Below, piece by piece: positions 1-7,563 of a stretch of 64,000 nt of DNA (positions are counted from its first letter, which is position 1; each line of letters begins with the position of its first letter). The notes beneath the pieces are model-generated. The model was not told the DNA's origin and made no database searches. It was given only the letters and a program-made list of their open reading frames with translations. Both the position numbers and the translations under genes were made by a program. Source of the stretch: Neobacillus sp. CF12 (GTDB taxonomy: Bacteria; Bacillota; Bacilli; Bacillales; Cytobacillaceae); assembly GCF_030348765.1 (NCBI RefSeq), contig NZ_JAUCEU010000007.1:2742001-2806000 (forward strand), given 5' to 3'.

Positions 1-252
1 GTAAGGATGATCCCAACGATGATTTTAATAGGCGAGGATGTTTGAAATATAAAATAAAATGGCAGTATGCAAAGAATGGTCCAAATATAAGGTGATATAC
101 CGCTATTTTTCTGGAAAGTCATATACCTCTTTATCATAGTAGAACCTCATTTTTCACTTAAAATAGTTTTTCACCTTAATCTTACCACAATTACCCACTA
201 TCTTCATTTACTACTATTTATTCGACTCATACTTTATTTTAGAACAGAAATA
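1..252. other. Window edge, no gene called
   Basis: No convincing gene is seen. A reading frame open from the left edge on the plus strand ends near position 113 and could be the 3' tail of a gene outside the window, but there is not enough of it to identify. Confidence 0.3.
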
Positions 253-279
253 ACGACAAGCCCAAAAAAGGCTTGTCGT
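253..279 (-). terminator. Hairpin downstream of the desaturase
   Basis: A perfect 10-bp inverted repeat (253-262 and 270-279) lies directly after the desaturase stop codon. The loop is T-rich on the minus strand, but the trailing T-tract is weak, so termination may be partial. Confidence 0.6.
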
Positions 280-281
280 GT

Positions 282-1313
282 CTATGCTTTCTCTGGTCGA
301 AGAATCTCTTTCTGTTTTTTTACTAGTGCCTTAATCTCTTTAAAGCTAACAAATTTTTTCCCTTGCTCATCCCATAGACGGAATTTGAGAGAACTTAAGC
401 TTGTTGCTAATGTGATGGTTGGAACGTTTTGTAATGGCAGTGTATTATTATGGGCTTCCTCTAGCTTATAATTTGGAACCCTTGGGCTTAAATGGTGAAC
501 ATGATGGTAGCCAATATTTCCGGTTAACCATTGTAAAATCTTCGGAAGTTTATAGAAAGAACTGCCCTCAACAGCTGCTTTCACATATTCCCAATGTTTA
601 TCTTCTTCAAAGTAAGAATCCTCAAAAGTATGCTGCACATAAAATAGCCAAATTCCAAGTGAACCTGATATTAAAAAGATAGGTGCTTGTACCAGTAGGA
701 AGTTCTCCCATCCAAGTGTTAAGCATAGCACAACCGTTAAAGCAGCAATCCCTGTATTGGTTATATACGTGTTCATACGTTCATTGAACCGGGCGCCTTT
801 TCGATTAAAGCGATTTTTAAGCAGAAACACATAAATTGGACCTAATCCAAACATAACAAGTGGATTACGATACAACCTGTATTTAATCCTCTCCCATGCT
901 GAAGCAGCCAAGTATTCATCCACCGTAAGTACCCAAATATCACCTGTTCCCCGCTTATCTAAGTTACTGCTGGTTGCATGGTGCACAGAATGATCATGGT
1001 GCCATTGGTGGTAGGGGAACACGGTTAATATTCCCGTGATTGTTCCAAGAATTGTATTTGCTTTCCTATTCTTAAAAAAAGAATGGTGACAGCAATCATG
1101 AAAAATGATGAATATCCTTACTAAGAATCCTGCTGCAAGTACGGAGATACCCAATGTAAGTATGTATGATAAAGTAAGGCTCTTATACGCAAGGAACCAT
1201 AATAAAACGAAAGGTACCAAGGTATTAATCATCTGCCAAATGCTTGCTCGGAGATTTGATTTTTCATAAGGAGCAACTTGCTTTCGTAAATTCTTTTGAT
1301 TTTGTTCGATCAT
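282..1313 (-). CDS. des: Membrane fatty acid desaturase
   Basis: Predicted to insert a double bond into acyl chains of membrane lipids, the usual role of Bacillus Des-type desaturases in keeping membranes fluid in the cold. The 343-residue protein has the three histidine boxes of the family: HDCCHH near residue 73, HHDHSVHH near 105 and HHVHH near 274, which bind the di-iron centre, together with about four hydrophobic segments. The ATG start follows a GAAGGGAATAG-type ribosome site. It is transcribed alone, with a hairpin after the stop. No DesK/DesR pair is adjacent, so if such regulators exist they are elsewhere. Family assignment is secure; the position of the double bond (delta-5 in B. 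subtilis) is inferred only. Confidence 0.9.
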   Translation of the reverse strand: MIEQNQKNLRKQVAPYEKSNLRASIWQMINTLVPFVLLWFLAYKSLTLSYILTLGISVLAAGFLVRIFIIFHDCCHHSFFKNRKANTILGTITGILTVFPYHQWHHDHSVHHATSSNLDKRGTGDIWVLTVDEYLAASAWERIKYRLYRNPLVMFGLGPIYVFLLKNRFNRKGARFNERMNTYITNTGIAALTVVLCLTLGWENFLLVQAPIFLISGSLGIWLFYVQHTFEDSYFEEDKHWEYVKAAVEGSSFYKLPKILQWLTGNIGYHHVHHLSPRVPNYKLEEAHNNTLPLQNVPTITLATSLSSLKFRLWDEQGKKFVSFKEIKALVKKQKEILRPEKA

Positions 1314-1383
1314 AACTACTATTCCCTTCTTTCATTTGTTATCAAAATTATAGCTCGAGCACAACACCATTTTGTAGATATAG

Positions 1384-1480
1384 CTGTCATATGCAAAACA
1401 TGATAAATGTCATATTGCCCCATAACGCGAAGAAAGGAGAAGCTCAATTCATGAGCCTCTCCTCCCCTTTTGGGCAATAT
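1384..1480. promoter_or_regulatory. Des upstream region with repeats and nested hairpin
   Basis: The octamer tgtcatat occurs at about 1385 and again at about 1408 as a direct repeat upstream of the desaturase. Next to it, a perfect 9-bp inverted repeat (1412-1420 and 1472-1480) encloses a second stem (about 1436-1446 and 1452-1462). The octamers could be regulator sites for des; the function of the nested structure is unknown. Confidence 0.4.
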
Positions 1481-1587
1481 TATTTTCTGCTTTCATCGTC
1501 ATTATTAACCCTAATTTTTAAAAATTTCACTATTTCATTCATGGTTTGTCCTATCCTTTGAATACATTTAACAAAGGGGGAATAGAC

Positions 1588-1953
1588 ATGAATCAATCGA
1601 TGTCAACAGTTAGTTTAATCCGATACGCTGTGGCCTTTGTCTTTATTACGTCAGGTGTAATGAAATTATTTAGTACAGAACTTGCGGAAGTATTTATCCA
1701 TTTAGGGCTGCCTTTTCCAGATATCATGTTGTATGGTACAGCCTTTTTAGAGATTATCTGCGGCATTCTGATCTTGCTTAATCGCAGTGTAAAAAATGCA
1801 GTTATCCCCTTAATTGGGATTATGATTGCGGCCATCATATTAACAAAGTTCCCACTCCTAAACAGTGGGATTTTACCATTCGCTTTCAAAGCGAGATTAG
1901 ATATTGTAATGTTACTACTTTTGTATATTCTTTATAAAAAATCGCCTTCATAA
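1588..1953 (+). CDS. DoxX family membrane protein
   Basis: Small integral membrane protein of 121 residues with four predicted transmembrane helices, matching the DoxX fold. The N-terminal pattern RYAVAFVFITSGVMKL and the GxxFLEIxxGxLILL segment are typical. DoxX proteins are loosely linked to quinone or thiol redox chemistry at the membrane, but no specific reaction can be assigned here. A longer frame opens at 1546, but the ATG at 1588 is preceded by an excellent AAAGGGGGA site with correct spacing and is the better start. It is followed by an imperfect terminator, so it looks monocistronic. Confidence 0.8.
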   Translation: MNQSMSTVSLIRYAVAFVFITSGVMKLFSTELAEVFIHLGLPFPDIMLYGTAFLEIICGILILLNRSVKNAVIPLIGIMIAAIILTKFPLLNSGILPFAFKARLDIVMLLLLYILYKKSPS

Positions 1954-1962
1954 CGGCTTTTT

Positions 1963-1996
1963 ACCAGATTGTTATACTCAATCGGTTATTTTTTTA
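1963..1996 (+). terminator. Terminator after DoxX gene
   Basis: Imperfect stem (1963-1971 with 1979-1986, one bulged base) followed by a T-rich tract, ten bases after the DoxX stop codon. Confidence 0.6.
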
Positions 1997-2035
1997 TGTT
2001 AAAATAAAGAAAAATAGGGAAAGGGGGAGCGTATT

Positions 2036-3118
2036 ATTTTTATAAAAGAAAAGGTTAAAAACCTCCCATCAACCCCTGGCGTATATTTAATGAAAGACTC
2101 CCAAGGAACCATCATTTATGTGGGAAAAGCAAAAAATTTAAAGCGAAGAGTGCAATCCTATTTCCAACAATCAAAAGCACATCCTCAAAAGATTATTAAG
2201 CTTGTCAGCAATATTAGAGATTTTGATATTCTGTTAACAGATACAGAATTTGAAGCGTTTATGCTCGAATGTAAATTAATTCGAGAGATAAAACCTCTAT
2301 TTAATAAAATGATGAAAAGCCCTCAATCCTACTCCTACATTGTGATTGATAAGGACACGACGTATCCTGAAATTAAGATCACAAACTATCGGGATGAACA
2401 GGACGGCAGACTTTATTTTGGTCCCTTTCCTAGCAAAGCTAGAGTCGAAACAACGATAATGGGCATCAAGGAAGCCTATAAAATTCTTTGCAGTAATCCT
2501 AAGCGGCAGAATTCACTATGCTTCAACCATTCGATTGGGTTATGTATAGGGATGTGCGGCGGGGGACCTGCTTTACAGGAATACCATGCGATTATGGAAA
2601 ATATCATAGCTTTACTGAATGGTGAGAATAGGAAAATACTTGATCATATGAAAAAGAAAATGGCTGAAGCCGCTGCAGATTTTGACTTTGAGGCTGCCGC
2701 TAGGTACAGAGATAGGATTGATTCCACCCAGTTTCTACTTCGAAAGGAAAAGGTCATTGAGTTTACGGAGGAAAATAAAAATCTTGTTGTTATAGAAAAT
2801 TTAAGCGAGGATACCTTCAAGTTCTTTCTAATAAAACGCAATGAAATTCTATTTAGAAAAATAATTACCATCGATAGTGCCGAGGTTACTCAACTTAGCA
2901 GCCTCATCACCAAAATCTTTAACGCTACTGATTTTCCCGTCAGCAACCATGTAAAGAGAGATGAGCTTGATGAAGCGCAAATTATTTATAACTATATAAA
3001 AAGCAGCCATTGCCGCTATAAGGCGATTCCCGATAAATGGATTCGAAACCAAAAGGATAAAAATATTGTTGAGGCAGTTACGAAATTAATTTATAAAAAA
3101 CAAACATTAAAAAAATAG
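2036..3118 (+). CDS. Cho-like UvrC homologue (GIY-YIG nuclease), probable ATT start
   Basis: Resembles the N-terminal half of excinuclease UvrC and E. coli Cho, which cut DNA 3' of bulky lesions in nucleotide excision repair. A GIY-YIG domain (PGVYLMK then IIYVGKAKNLKRRV) comes first, followed by a cysteine-rich segment near residues 140-170 and a UVR motif around 205-230 (FDFEAAARYRDRI). The C-terminal RNase H-like and helix-hairpin-helix domains of UvrC are absent. The first ATG in frame is at 2090, but it would delete the GVY half of the catalytic motif. The frame is open back to a stop at 2015, with no ATG, GTG or TTG. ATT at 2036 sits 8 bases after AAGGGGG and is the best initiator; ATT 2033 and ATA 2042 are alternatives. 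Confidence 0.75.
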   Translation: MFIKEKVKNLPSTPGVYLMKDSQGTIIYVGKAKNLKRRVQSYFQQSKAHPQKIIKLVSNIRDFDILLTDTEFEAFMLECKLIREIKPLFNKMMKSPQSYSYIVIDKDTTYPEIKITNYRDEQDGRLYFGPFPSKARVETTIMGIKEAYKILCSNPKRQNSLCFNHSIGLCIGMCGGGPALQEYHAIMENIIALLNGENRKILDHMKKKMAEAAADFDFEAAARYRDRIDSTQFLLRKEKVIEFTEENKNLVVIENLSEDTFKFFLIKRNEILFRKIITIDSAEVTQLSSLITKIFNATDFPVSNHVKRDELDEAQIIYNYIKSSHCRYKAIPDKWIRNQKDKNIVEAVTKLIYKKQTLKK

Positions 3119-3154
3119 CCCTCGATTGTCTCATTTAGACTAAGAGGGCTATTT
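3113..3154. terminator. Bidirectional terminator
   Basis: Perfect 11-bp arms (3113-3123 and 3144-3154) start in the UvrC-like stop codon and end in the stop codon of the convergent methyltransferase. A-rich and T-rich flanks suit termination in both directions. Confidence 0.85.
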
Positions 3155-3761
3155 AATATGCCAAACGATAAATTAAGAATCGTTCATTGCCATTATTCTC
3201 ATATAAACCAGGAAGTTGAACTTCTTTTATTAACTCAAATGAAGTGTGGTTTTCTAAATAATAGATATAATCCTCCGATGGATAATATAAAATCACGTCT
3301 ACTTCCCGTTTGAATTCTTCAACCGAAACCAAGATATTATTAATGATTTTCCAAAATATCGGTATCGTAAAAGGATTAAAAAAATAAAAAGTATTATCAA
3401 GAGGATGAATTTCATATTTTTCTGCCAAGCAGCAATGAAATTGAATCTTGCCTTTATTCTCTTTCGCTTTAATTAAATAGCTCGCTTTGTTCTCCAGCGC
3501 TTCTTCGAATAGTTTTTCGTTCATCTCAACCCCGGTAACGGAAGATTGAAATAGGTGATGAATAAAGAAGTTGAGTCTTCCTTTTCCACAGCCAAAATCA
3601 ACAATATGGTCGCTGCTGGTTAATTCATATTCCGCGAATAATTTTTCAAGTGCACTGTATGGAGTTGGCTCGTATCTATGATAATGGAAGGACTTGTTAT
3701 ATCCCCTTTGATTTCCTTCTGTTTCGATATTCAGCAATTCATCGTAATTCATTTCTTTCAT
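3153..3761 (-). CDS. Class I SAM-dependent methyltransferase
   Basis: A 202-residue cytosolic protein with a Rossmann methyltransferase core. Motif I is VDFGCGKGRLNFF near residues 55-67, followed by TGVEMNEKLFEEA, the acidic residue that contacts the ribose of S-adenosylmethionine. The PFT in FNPFTIPIFW occupies the motif IV position, with a hydrophobic and proline-rich context. The substrate cannot be read from the sequence. The ATG is preceded by CAGGAG with 7-base spacing. The gene lies 22 bases downstream of the membrane protein gene and may be the last gene of the sco transcript, but a link to oxidase assembly is only positional. Confidence 0.8.
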   Translation of the reverse strand: MKEMNYDELLNIETEGNQRGYNKSFHYHRYEPTPYSALEKLFAEYELTSSDHIVDFGCGKGRLNFFIHHLFQSSVTGVEMNEKLFEEALENKASYLIKAKENKGKIQFHCCLAEKYEIHPLDNTFYFFNPFTIPIFWKIINNILVSVEEFKREVDVILYYPSEDYIYYLENHTSFELIKEVQLPGLYENNGNERFLIYRLAY

Positions 3762-3783
3762 TCATTTGCTCCTGCCTGCCCCC

Positions 3784-4341
3784 TCATTCATATGCGGAAG
3801 GGTCAATAAAAAAGTTATAGCCTAAATAGACAATCATCCCAATGGCAGTCGTTAAAAAGCCCCATCCAAGAGTTACTTGCTCGATTACTAAGTAGTTATT
3901 ACATAATTGCACAGGTGACCAAATATATAACCATCCTAAGCCAATAAATAGCACCGTAAAACTAATTATAATCGAATTTTTCCCAAATGAATTAAGTTTT
4001 TTCCAACTGTCTCTTAAAGCAAATCCCGCTAAAAATGGTAAACTGATAAATTTAAATCCTTCAACAAGCGGAGTAGTCAATGCCTCATCCATTGTCCGCG
4101 GTAACATCCAGTATACCATGATAACAACAAATAACGTAATTCCCGGAACCCCATTACTGTTCCACTTTTCAAAAAGATGCGGAAATCGTTTTTGGAAAAA
4201 ACGTGCCATTAACATTCCCGCAATTACCAGCATCGGCATTTGCATATGCATATGAATAACCATCACGGATTCCATGAAATTTGCAACAGGAGGGATCACT
4301 AAGAAAATGTATAAAAGTAAGCCATAAAACGACTGATTCAT
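3784..4341 (-). CDS. Six-TM membrane protein linked to the oxidase cluster
   Basis: Unrecognised integral membrane protein of 185 residues with about six hydrophobic helices and very short loops. The second helix is preceded by a run of alternating histidine and methionine (MVIHMHMQMPM near residues 27-37), a composition often seen in copper-binding segments. It starts 3 bases after the stop codon of the Sco copper chaperone, so the two are translationally coupled, and both follow the cytochrome ba3 oxidase genes. A role in CuA or CuB assembly, comparable to that of CtaG-type proteins, is a reasonable inference, but no family name can be given with confidence. An AGGAGG site gives a firm ATG start. 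Confidence 0.6.
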   Translation of the reverse strand: MNQSFYGLLLYIFLVIPPVANFMESVMVIHMHMQMPMLVIAGMLMARFFQKRFPHLFEKWNSNGVPGITLFVVIMVYWMLPRTMDEALTTPLVEGFKFISLPFLAGFALRDSWKKLNSFGKNSIIISFTVLFIGLGWLYIWSPVQLCNNYLVIEQVTLGWGFLTTAIGMIVYLGYNFFIDPSAYE

Positions 4342-4344
4342 AGA

Positions 4345-4977
4345 TTACTCCTCCTCACTGTTTTCCAGGATGTTAACAACCTTTTGAGCAGCTTCATCGA
4401 TTTTTTTATAGTCCATTACGTCAATCAGACTGCCCATTTTATCGACTAAATAAAAAGCAGAATTATGAGCAAAATTTCTGTTATCATCTGGGATCACAAT
4501 GACACCAAATGCTTTTAATAAAGATTCTAACTCAGCCTGGTTCGGGATTCTTGCCATCCTCCAGGTTTCACCATCACTTTTAAAAAAGTCTTTGTACTTG
4601 TTTAATACAGCGGGTGTATCTCTTTCAGGATCGAAGCTTATGCTTAAAAAGACTATTTCTTCTCCTTTAACGCTATTAGGAAGTTTATCGTAAACTTGCT
4701 TCATGTTATATTCTAATTCAGGACAAACAGTGGTACAGGATGTATAGAGAAATGTAATAAATACATATTTATCTTCGAATTCAGAGATTGAATATTTTCG
4801 TCCCATACTGTCCTCAAGCGTAACATCAGGGAATTTAGGTTTATCATCTTTAAGTTGCTGCACTCTGGCAGTTTCCGCAGTAAATGCGGTGAATCCATCG
4901 GTTCCGATATAAAACAAGCCAAGGCCAAAAATAATAACAAGAAAAAATGAGATTTTCGTATATCTATTATTGATCAT
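4345..4977 (-). CDS. SCO1/SenC family copper chaperone
   Basis: Membrane-anchored thioredoxin-fold protein predicted to deliver copper to the CuA centre of cytochrome oxidase subunit II. An N-terminal signal anchor (ISFFLVIIFGLGLFYIG) leads into a thioredoxin-like domain with the copper ligands CTTVCP (near residue 78) and a conserved histidine in NFAHNSAF (near residue 168). A longer frame begins at a TTG at 4992, but ATG 4977 is preceded by GGAAGTGG at suitable spacing and is preferred (210 residues). The gene lies just downstream of the ba3 oxidase operon, separated by a hairpin, and is coupled to the following membrane protein gene. Confidence 0.85.
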   Translation of the reverse strand: MINNRYTKISFFLVIIFGLGLFYIGTDGFTAFTAETARVQQLKDDKPKFPDVTLEDSMGRKYSISEFEDKYVFITFLYTSCTTVCPELEYNMKQVYDKLPNSVKGEEIVFLSISFDPERDTPAVLNKYKDFFKSDGETWRMARIPNQAELESLLKAFGVIVIPDDNRNFAHNSAFYLVDKMGSLIDVMDYKKIDEAAQKVVNILENSEEE

Positions 4978-5008
4978 AGTGACCACTTCCAAATTTATTT
5001 ATTAGAAT

Positions 5009-5041
5009 AAAGAGATAGCCCAAATCTGGAGCTATCTCTTT
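5009..5041 (-). terminator. Hairpin between cbaA and sco
   Basis: Perfect 11-bp inverted repeat (5009-5019 and 5031-5041) a few bases after the subunit I stop codon. The minus-strand T-tract is short, so read-through into the sco gene is likely. Confidence 0.65.
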
Positions 5042-5049
5042 TTTACTTA

Positions 5050-6738
5050 TTACCACGTTTTAAACGGTGGTGATCCTGGAGGTGCATTTACGATAAATTC
5101 TGTTAACGGAATTACATATGCCATTGCTACTACAATTAACATGATAACAATCCATAGTCCCCAGCGTTCTGTGATATATGGAGTTTTTGTTGCGTTATCT
5201 TCTTCCTCAGCAATAGGGAATTCTGTTTCACCTTTAGGTGCAACGAACATCATATTGAATACGGCGTACACTTGTAGAATAACACCAACAATTAGTAACG
5301 TACCGCCAACTGCTAATAGCATCAAGTATGGGTCCCAGCCTAATGCTGTTGCATGATCCCCATAAGTTGTGTAAGAAGTTCTTCTTGGTGAACCAAGCAA
5401 ACCAACGTAGTGCATCGCACCAGACATACAGATCATTCCAATAGTCCAAATCCATGTTTGGATAACACCTAATCGGTTGATTTGCGGTGTTAATACGCGG
5501 TTTGAGATAAAAGGAACTAACCAATAACTGATTCCAAAGAATGTCATAACAACTGACATACCTAATGTTAAGTGGAAATGTCCAACAATCCACATGGTAT
5601 TATGAACAACTTGGTCTAATTGGTTTGTGCTTTGTGCAATACCGCCAGCTCCAGCAGGAATGAAGGCAACCATTGCAATAAATGGTGCTAGGAAACGAAC
5701 ATCGCCCCACGGCATTTTCTTCCACCAGCCAATTAAACCTTTACCGCCTTTTCTTCTAGCCGTACGCTCAAATACAGCAAATAGTGCAAATGCTGTCATG
5801 AGTGATGGGAATCCAATTGCCAAACTCATAAATACGTGCATAAATTTAACGACTTCATTAATACCTGGGTCAATGATTTGGTGATGGAATCCACCAGTGA
5901 TGTTCATAATAACTAGAGCGATAATAACCACACGTGTTAGTAAATCACTCCAGCGCTTTCCGCCGATAACTTTTGGTACCACTACGTACCATGCAGAAAC
6001 AGCTGTTAAATACCAGATATTAACCAATGTGTGTCCAAAAGCCCAAAATAGTGTACGAGCGACCATTACGTTGATCGTGTCGACCCAGCCAAATACCCAT
6101 GGAATAATCATAAATAATACTTCAACTGCTACGAACATTAGAGCGAAAAATAATAGAACGAATACACCAGTTGCGAAGTAAGATAGAATTGGAACGTGTT
6201 GTCCTTTATGATTTTTTCTCCAATTCGCTACTTGGATAAATGCTCCAATACAGCATAACCAAACACCAACTACGATTAAAGCTAAACCAATATAAAATAC
6301 AGGATGTGCAGCCATCGGCGGATAGAATGTGTACATAACCGATGCTTCATTCATTAAAATTGGAATGACGGCTAATACAAATCCGACAAGCTTAACGAAG
6401 AAACCAACCCAGGCAAGCTTCCTTACTTTTGGAAGGAGTCCACCTAAATTATGTGAAAGTGTTGCATAAAAGTATCCAATCGTAAAGAATGCTGTTAACA
6501 CGAGGATTAGCAGTAATCCATGTGCAGTCAAGACTTGATAGTAGTTAAACCAAGTTGGTAACTCCAACAATCCTGCTCTGTTTAAACCTTGTAATAATCC
6601 TAAAAATCCACCAACTAATAATGCGATAAATGCTACAGCTATATATGATTTCGATATTTTTGCATCTTCTGGGTAATATCCCAGCATTTTGTTTGCTTTA
6701 TCTTTAAAACCTACTTTTAAATCTGCTTCCATCTTCAT
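5050..6738 (-). CDS. cbaA: b(o/a)3-type cytochrome c oxidase subunit I
   Basis: Catalytic heme-copper oxidase subunit (562 residues) that reduces oxygen to water and pumps protons across the cytoplasmic membrane. About 13 hydrophobic helices are present. The heme ligand H is in LTAHGLLLILVLT near residue 72, the CuB ligands include H in WAFGHTLVNIWYL and the HH pair in GGFHHQ, and the high-spin heme ligands are in WIVGHFHLTLGMS. The length and motifs fit the B-type (ba3) branch rather than the longer A-type CtaD. The gene is third in the IIa-II-I operon, 13 bases after subunit II. The start ATG follows AAGGGGGGA. Confidence 0.93.
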   Translation of the reverse strand: MKMEADLKVGFKDKANKMLGYYPEDAKISKSYIAVAFIALLVGGFLGLLQGLNRAGLLELPTWFNYYQVLTAHGLLLILVLTAFFTIGYFYATLSHNLGGLLPKVRKLAWVGFFVKLVGFVLAVIPILMNEASVMYTFYPPMAAHPVFYIGLALIVVGVWLCCIGAFIQVANWRKNHKGQHVPILSYFATGVFVLLFFALMFVAVEVLFMIIPWVFGWVDTINVMVARTLFWAFGHTLVNIWYLTAVSAWYVVVPKVIGGKRWSDLLTRVVIIALVIMNITGGFHHQIIDPGINEVVKFMHVFMSLAIGFPSLMTAFALFAVFERTARRKGGKGLIGWWKKMPWGDVRFLAPFIAMVAFIPAGAGGIAQSTNQLDQVVHNTMWIVGHFHLTLGMSVVMTFFGISYWLVPFISNRVLTPQINRLGVIQTWIWTIGMICMSGAMHYVGLLGSPRRTSYTTYGDHATALGWDPYLMLLAVGGTLLIVGVILQVYAVFNMMFVAPKGETEFPIAEEEDNATKTPYITERWGLWIVIMLIVVAMAYVIPLTEFIVNAPPGSPPFKTW

Positions 6739-6751
6739 CTACTATCCCCCC

Positions 6752-7219
6752 TTATTTAACCGTAATCGTTGTACTCATAACTTGGTGACCCGCACCACAA
6801 TATTCATTACAGATAACTAAATAATTGCCTGGCTTATCAAACTTTTGTGTAATTTTTTGAATATGCCCTGGCATGACCATTGCATTTATATTTGTTCCAG
6901 CAACTTCAAATCCGTGAACAACATCTTTAGATGTCATAATAAACGTAACCTTTGCCCCAGCTGGTATTTCAATGTTGTTTGGAGTGAAGCCAAACGCTTG
7001 TAACGTCATGACCACTTCATATTCATTGTCACCAATTTTTTTAACACCTGGGTTATCGAATGGTGCTATTTCATCAACCTTTTGCGGATCAATTGTTTCC
7101 ATATTACTTGGTGGTCCCATTTCTAGTGCAAAAGCTTGGTAACCAGTGATTAACATGAATCCCATAATGATACCAAAACTTATTGTAAGCCATATTTTTT
7201 CATCAAGATGCATTTTCAT
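6752..7219 (-). CDS. cbaB: ba3-type cytochrome c oxidase subunit II
   Basis: CuA-bearing subunit that accepts electrons from cytochrome c on the outer face of the membrane. The 155-residue protein has a single N-terminal helix (about 9-30) and a cupredoxin domain. The CuA ligands are H in VVHGFEVA near residue 111 and the C-terminal set CNEYCGAGHQVM near residues 137-148. It is short compared with A-type CtaC subunits and lacks a fused cytochrome c domain, which is typical of ba3 enzymes. It is preceded by AAGGGGGATAG and lies 13 bases after the small IIa gene. Confidence 0.93.
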   Translation of the reverse strand: MKMHLDEKIWLTISFGIIMGFMLITGYQAFALEMGPPSNMETIDPQKVDEIAPFDNPGVKKIGDNEYEVVMTLQAFGFTPNNIEIPAGAKVTFIMTSKDVVHGFEVAGTNINAMVMPGHIQKITQKFDKPGNYLVICNEYCGAGHQVMSTTITVK

Positions 7220-7232
7220 CTCTCTATCCCCC

Positions 7233-7379
7233 TTATATTCTGGCCATGTAAAGACCGTATAGAACTATATACGTAGCAACAATTACGACCCCAACCACTG
7301 TTACAGAAATCCATGTTCCTTTTAGCGGTGCTTCTTGTTCTTCTTTTTTACCTTTATGAGTAACCTTTGTAGCTGCCAT
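7233..7379 (-). CDS. Cytochrome c oxidase subunit IIa (48 aa)
   Basis: Short first gene of the oxidase operon. The encoded 48-residue peptide has a charged N-terminus (residues 1-20, rich in K and E) and one transmembrane helix (WISVTVVGVVIVATYIVLYG, about 23-42). This matches the single-helix subunit IIa of ba3 oxidases, where it occupies the position of the first helix of ordinary subunit II. The ATG is preceded by AAGGGGG at about 11 bases. The stop codon is 13 bases from the subunit II start. Identification rests on position, size and topology. Confidence 0.85.
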   Translation of the reverse strand: MAATKVTHKGKKEEQEAPLKGTWISVTVVGVVIVATYIVLYGLYMARI

Positions 7380-7414
7380 CGAAAACTCAACCCCCTTAAT
7401 TTGTTCTTACCTTT

Positions 7415-7457
7415 ATAATAATTGCGAGCCGTTCTCACTGAAGTGAACTGAATCACA
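7415..7457 (-). promoter_or_regulatory. Oxidase promoter with Crp/Fnr-like box
   Basis: On the minus strand TGTGATTCAGTTCACT (7457-7442) fits the Crp/Fnr consensus TGTGA-N6-TCACA with one mismatch. A -10 like TATTAT lies at 7420-7415. If transcription starts near 7408, the box is centred at -41.5, the classic activating position for this regulator class. Seen in the sequence; function inferred. Confidence 0.6.
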
Positions 7458-7501
7458 TTGTGGCATTTTGATGTTTTAAAAGTGACAGATTTATGAACGA
7501 C

Positions 7502-7545
7502 AAAAAAGGCTGCCCCTACAAAGTCAGCAGGGACAGCCTTTTTTT
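7502..7545 (-). terminator. Terminator after ctaB
   Basis: Stem of 7508-7516 with 7530-7538 (one mismatch), flanked by A-rich sequence on the left and seven T on the right, extending the pairing. It follows the ctaB stop codon by about 18 bases. Confidence 0.85.
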
Positions 7546-7563
7546 AAGATTATTAACAATTAT

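Noticed and set aside
419..682. Plus-strand frame of 87 codons
   Set aside because: Antisense to the desaturase gene, without ribosome site or homology.
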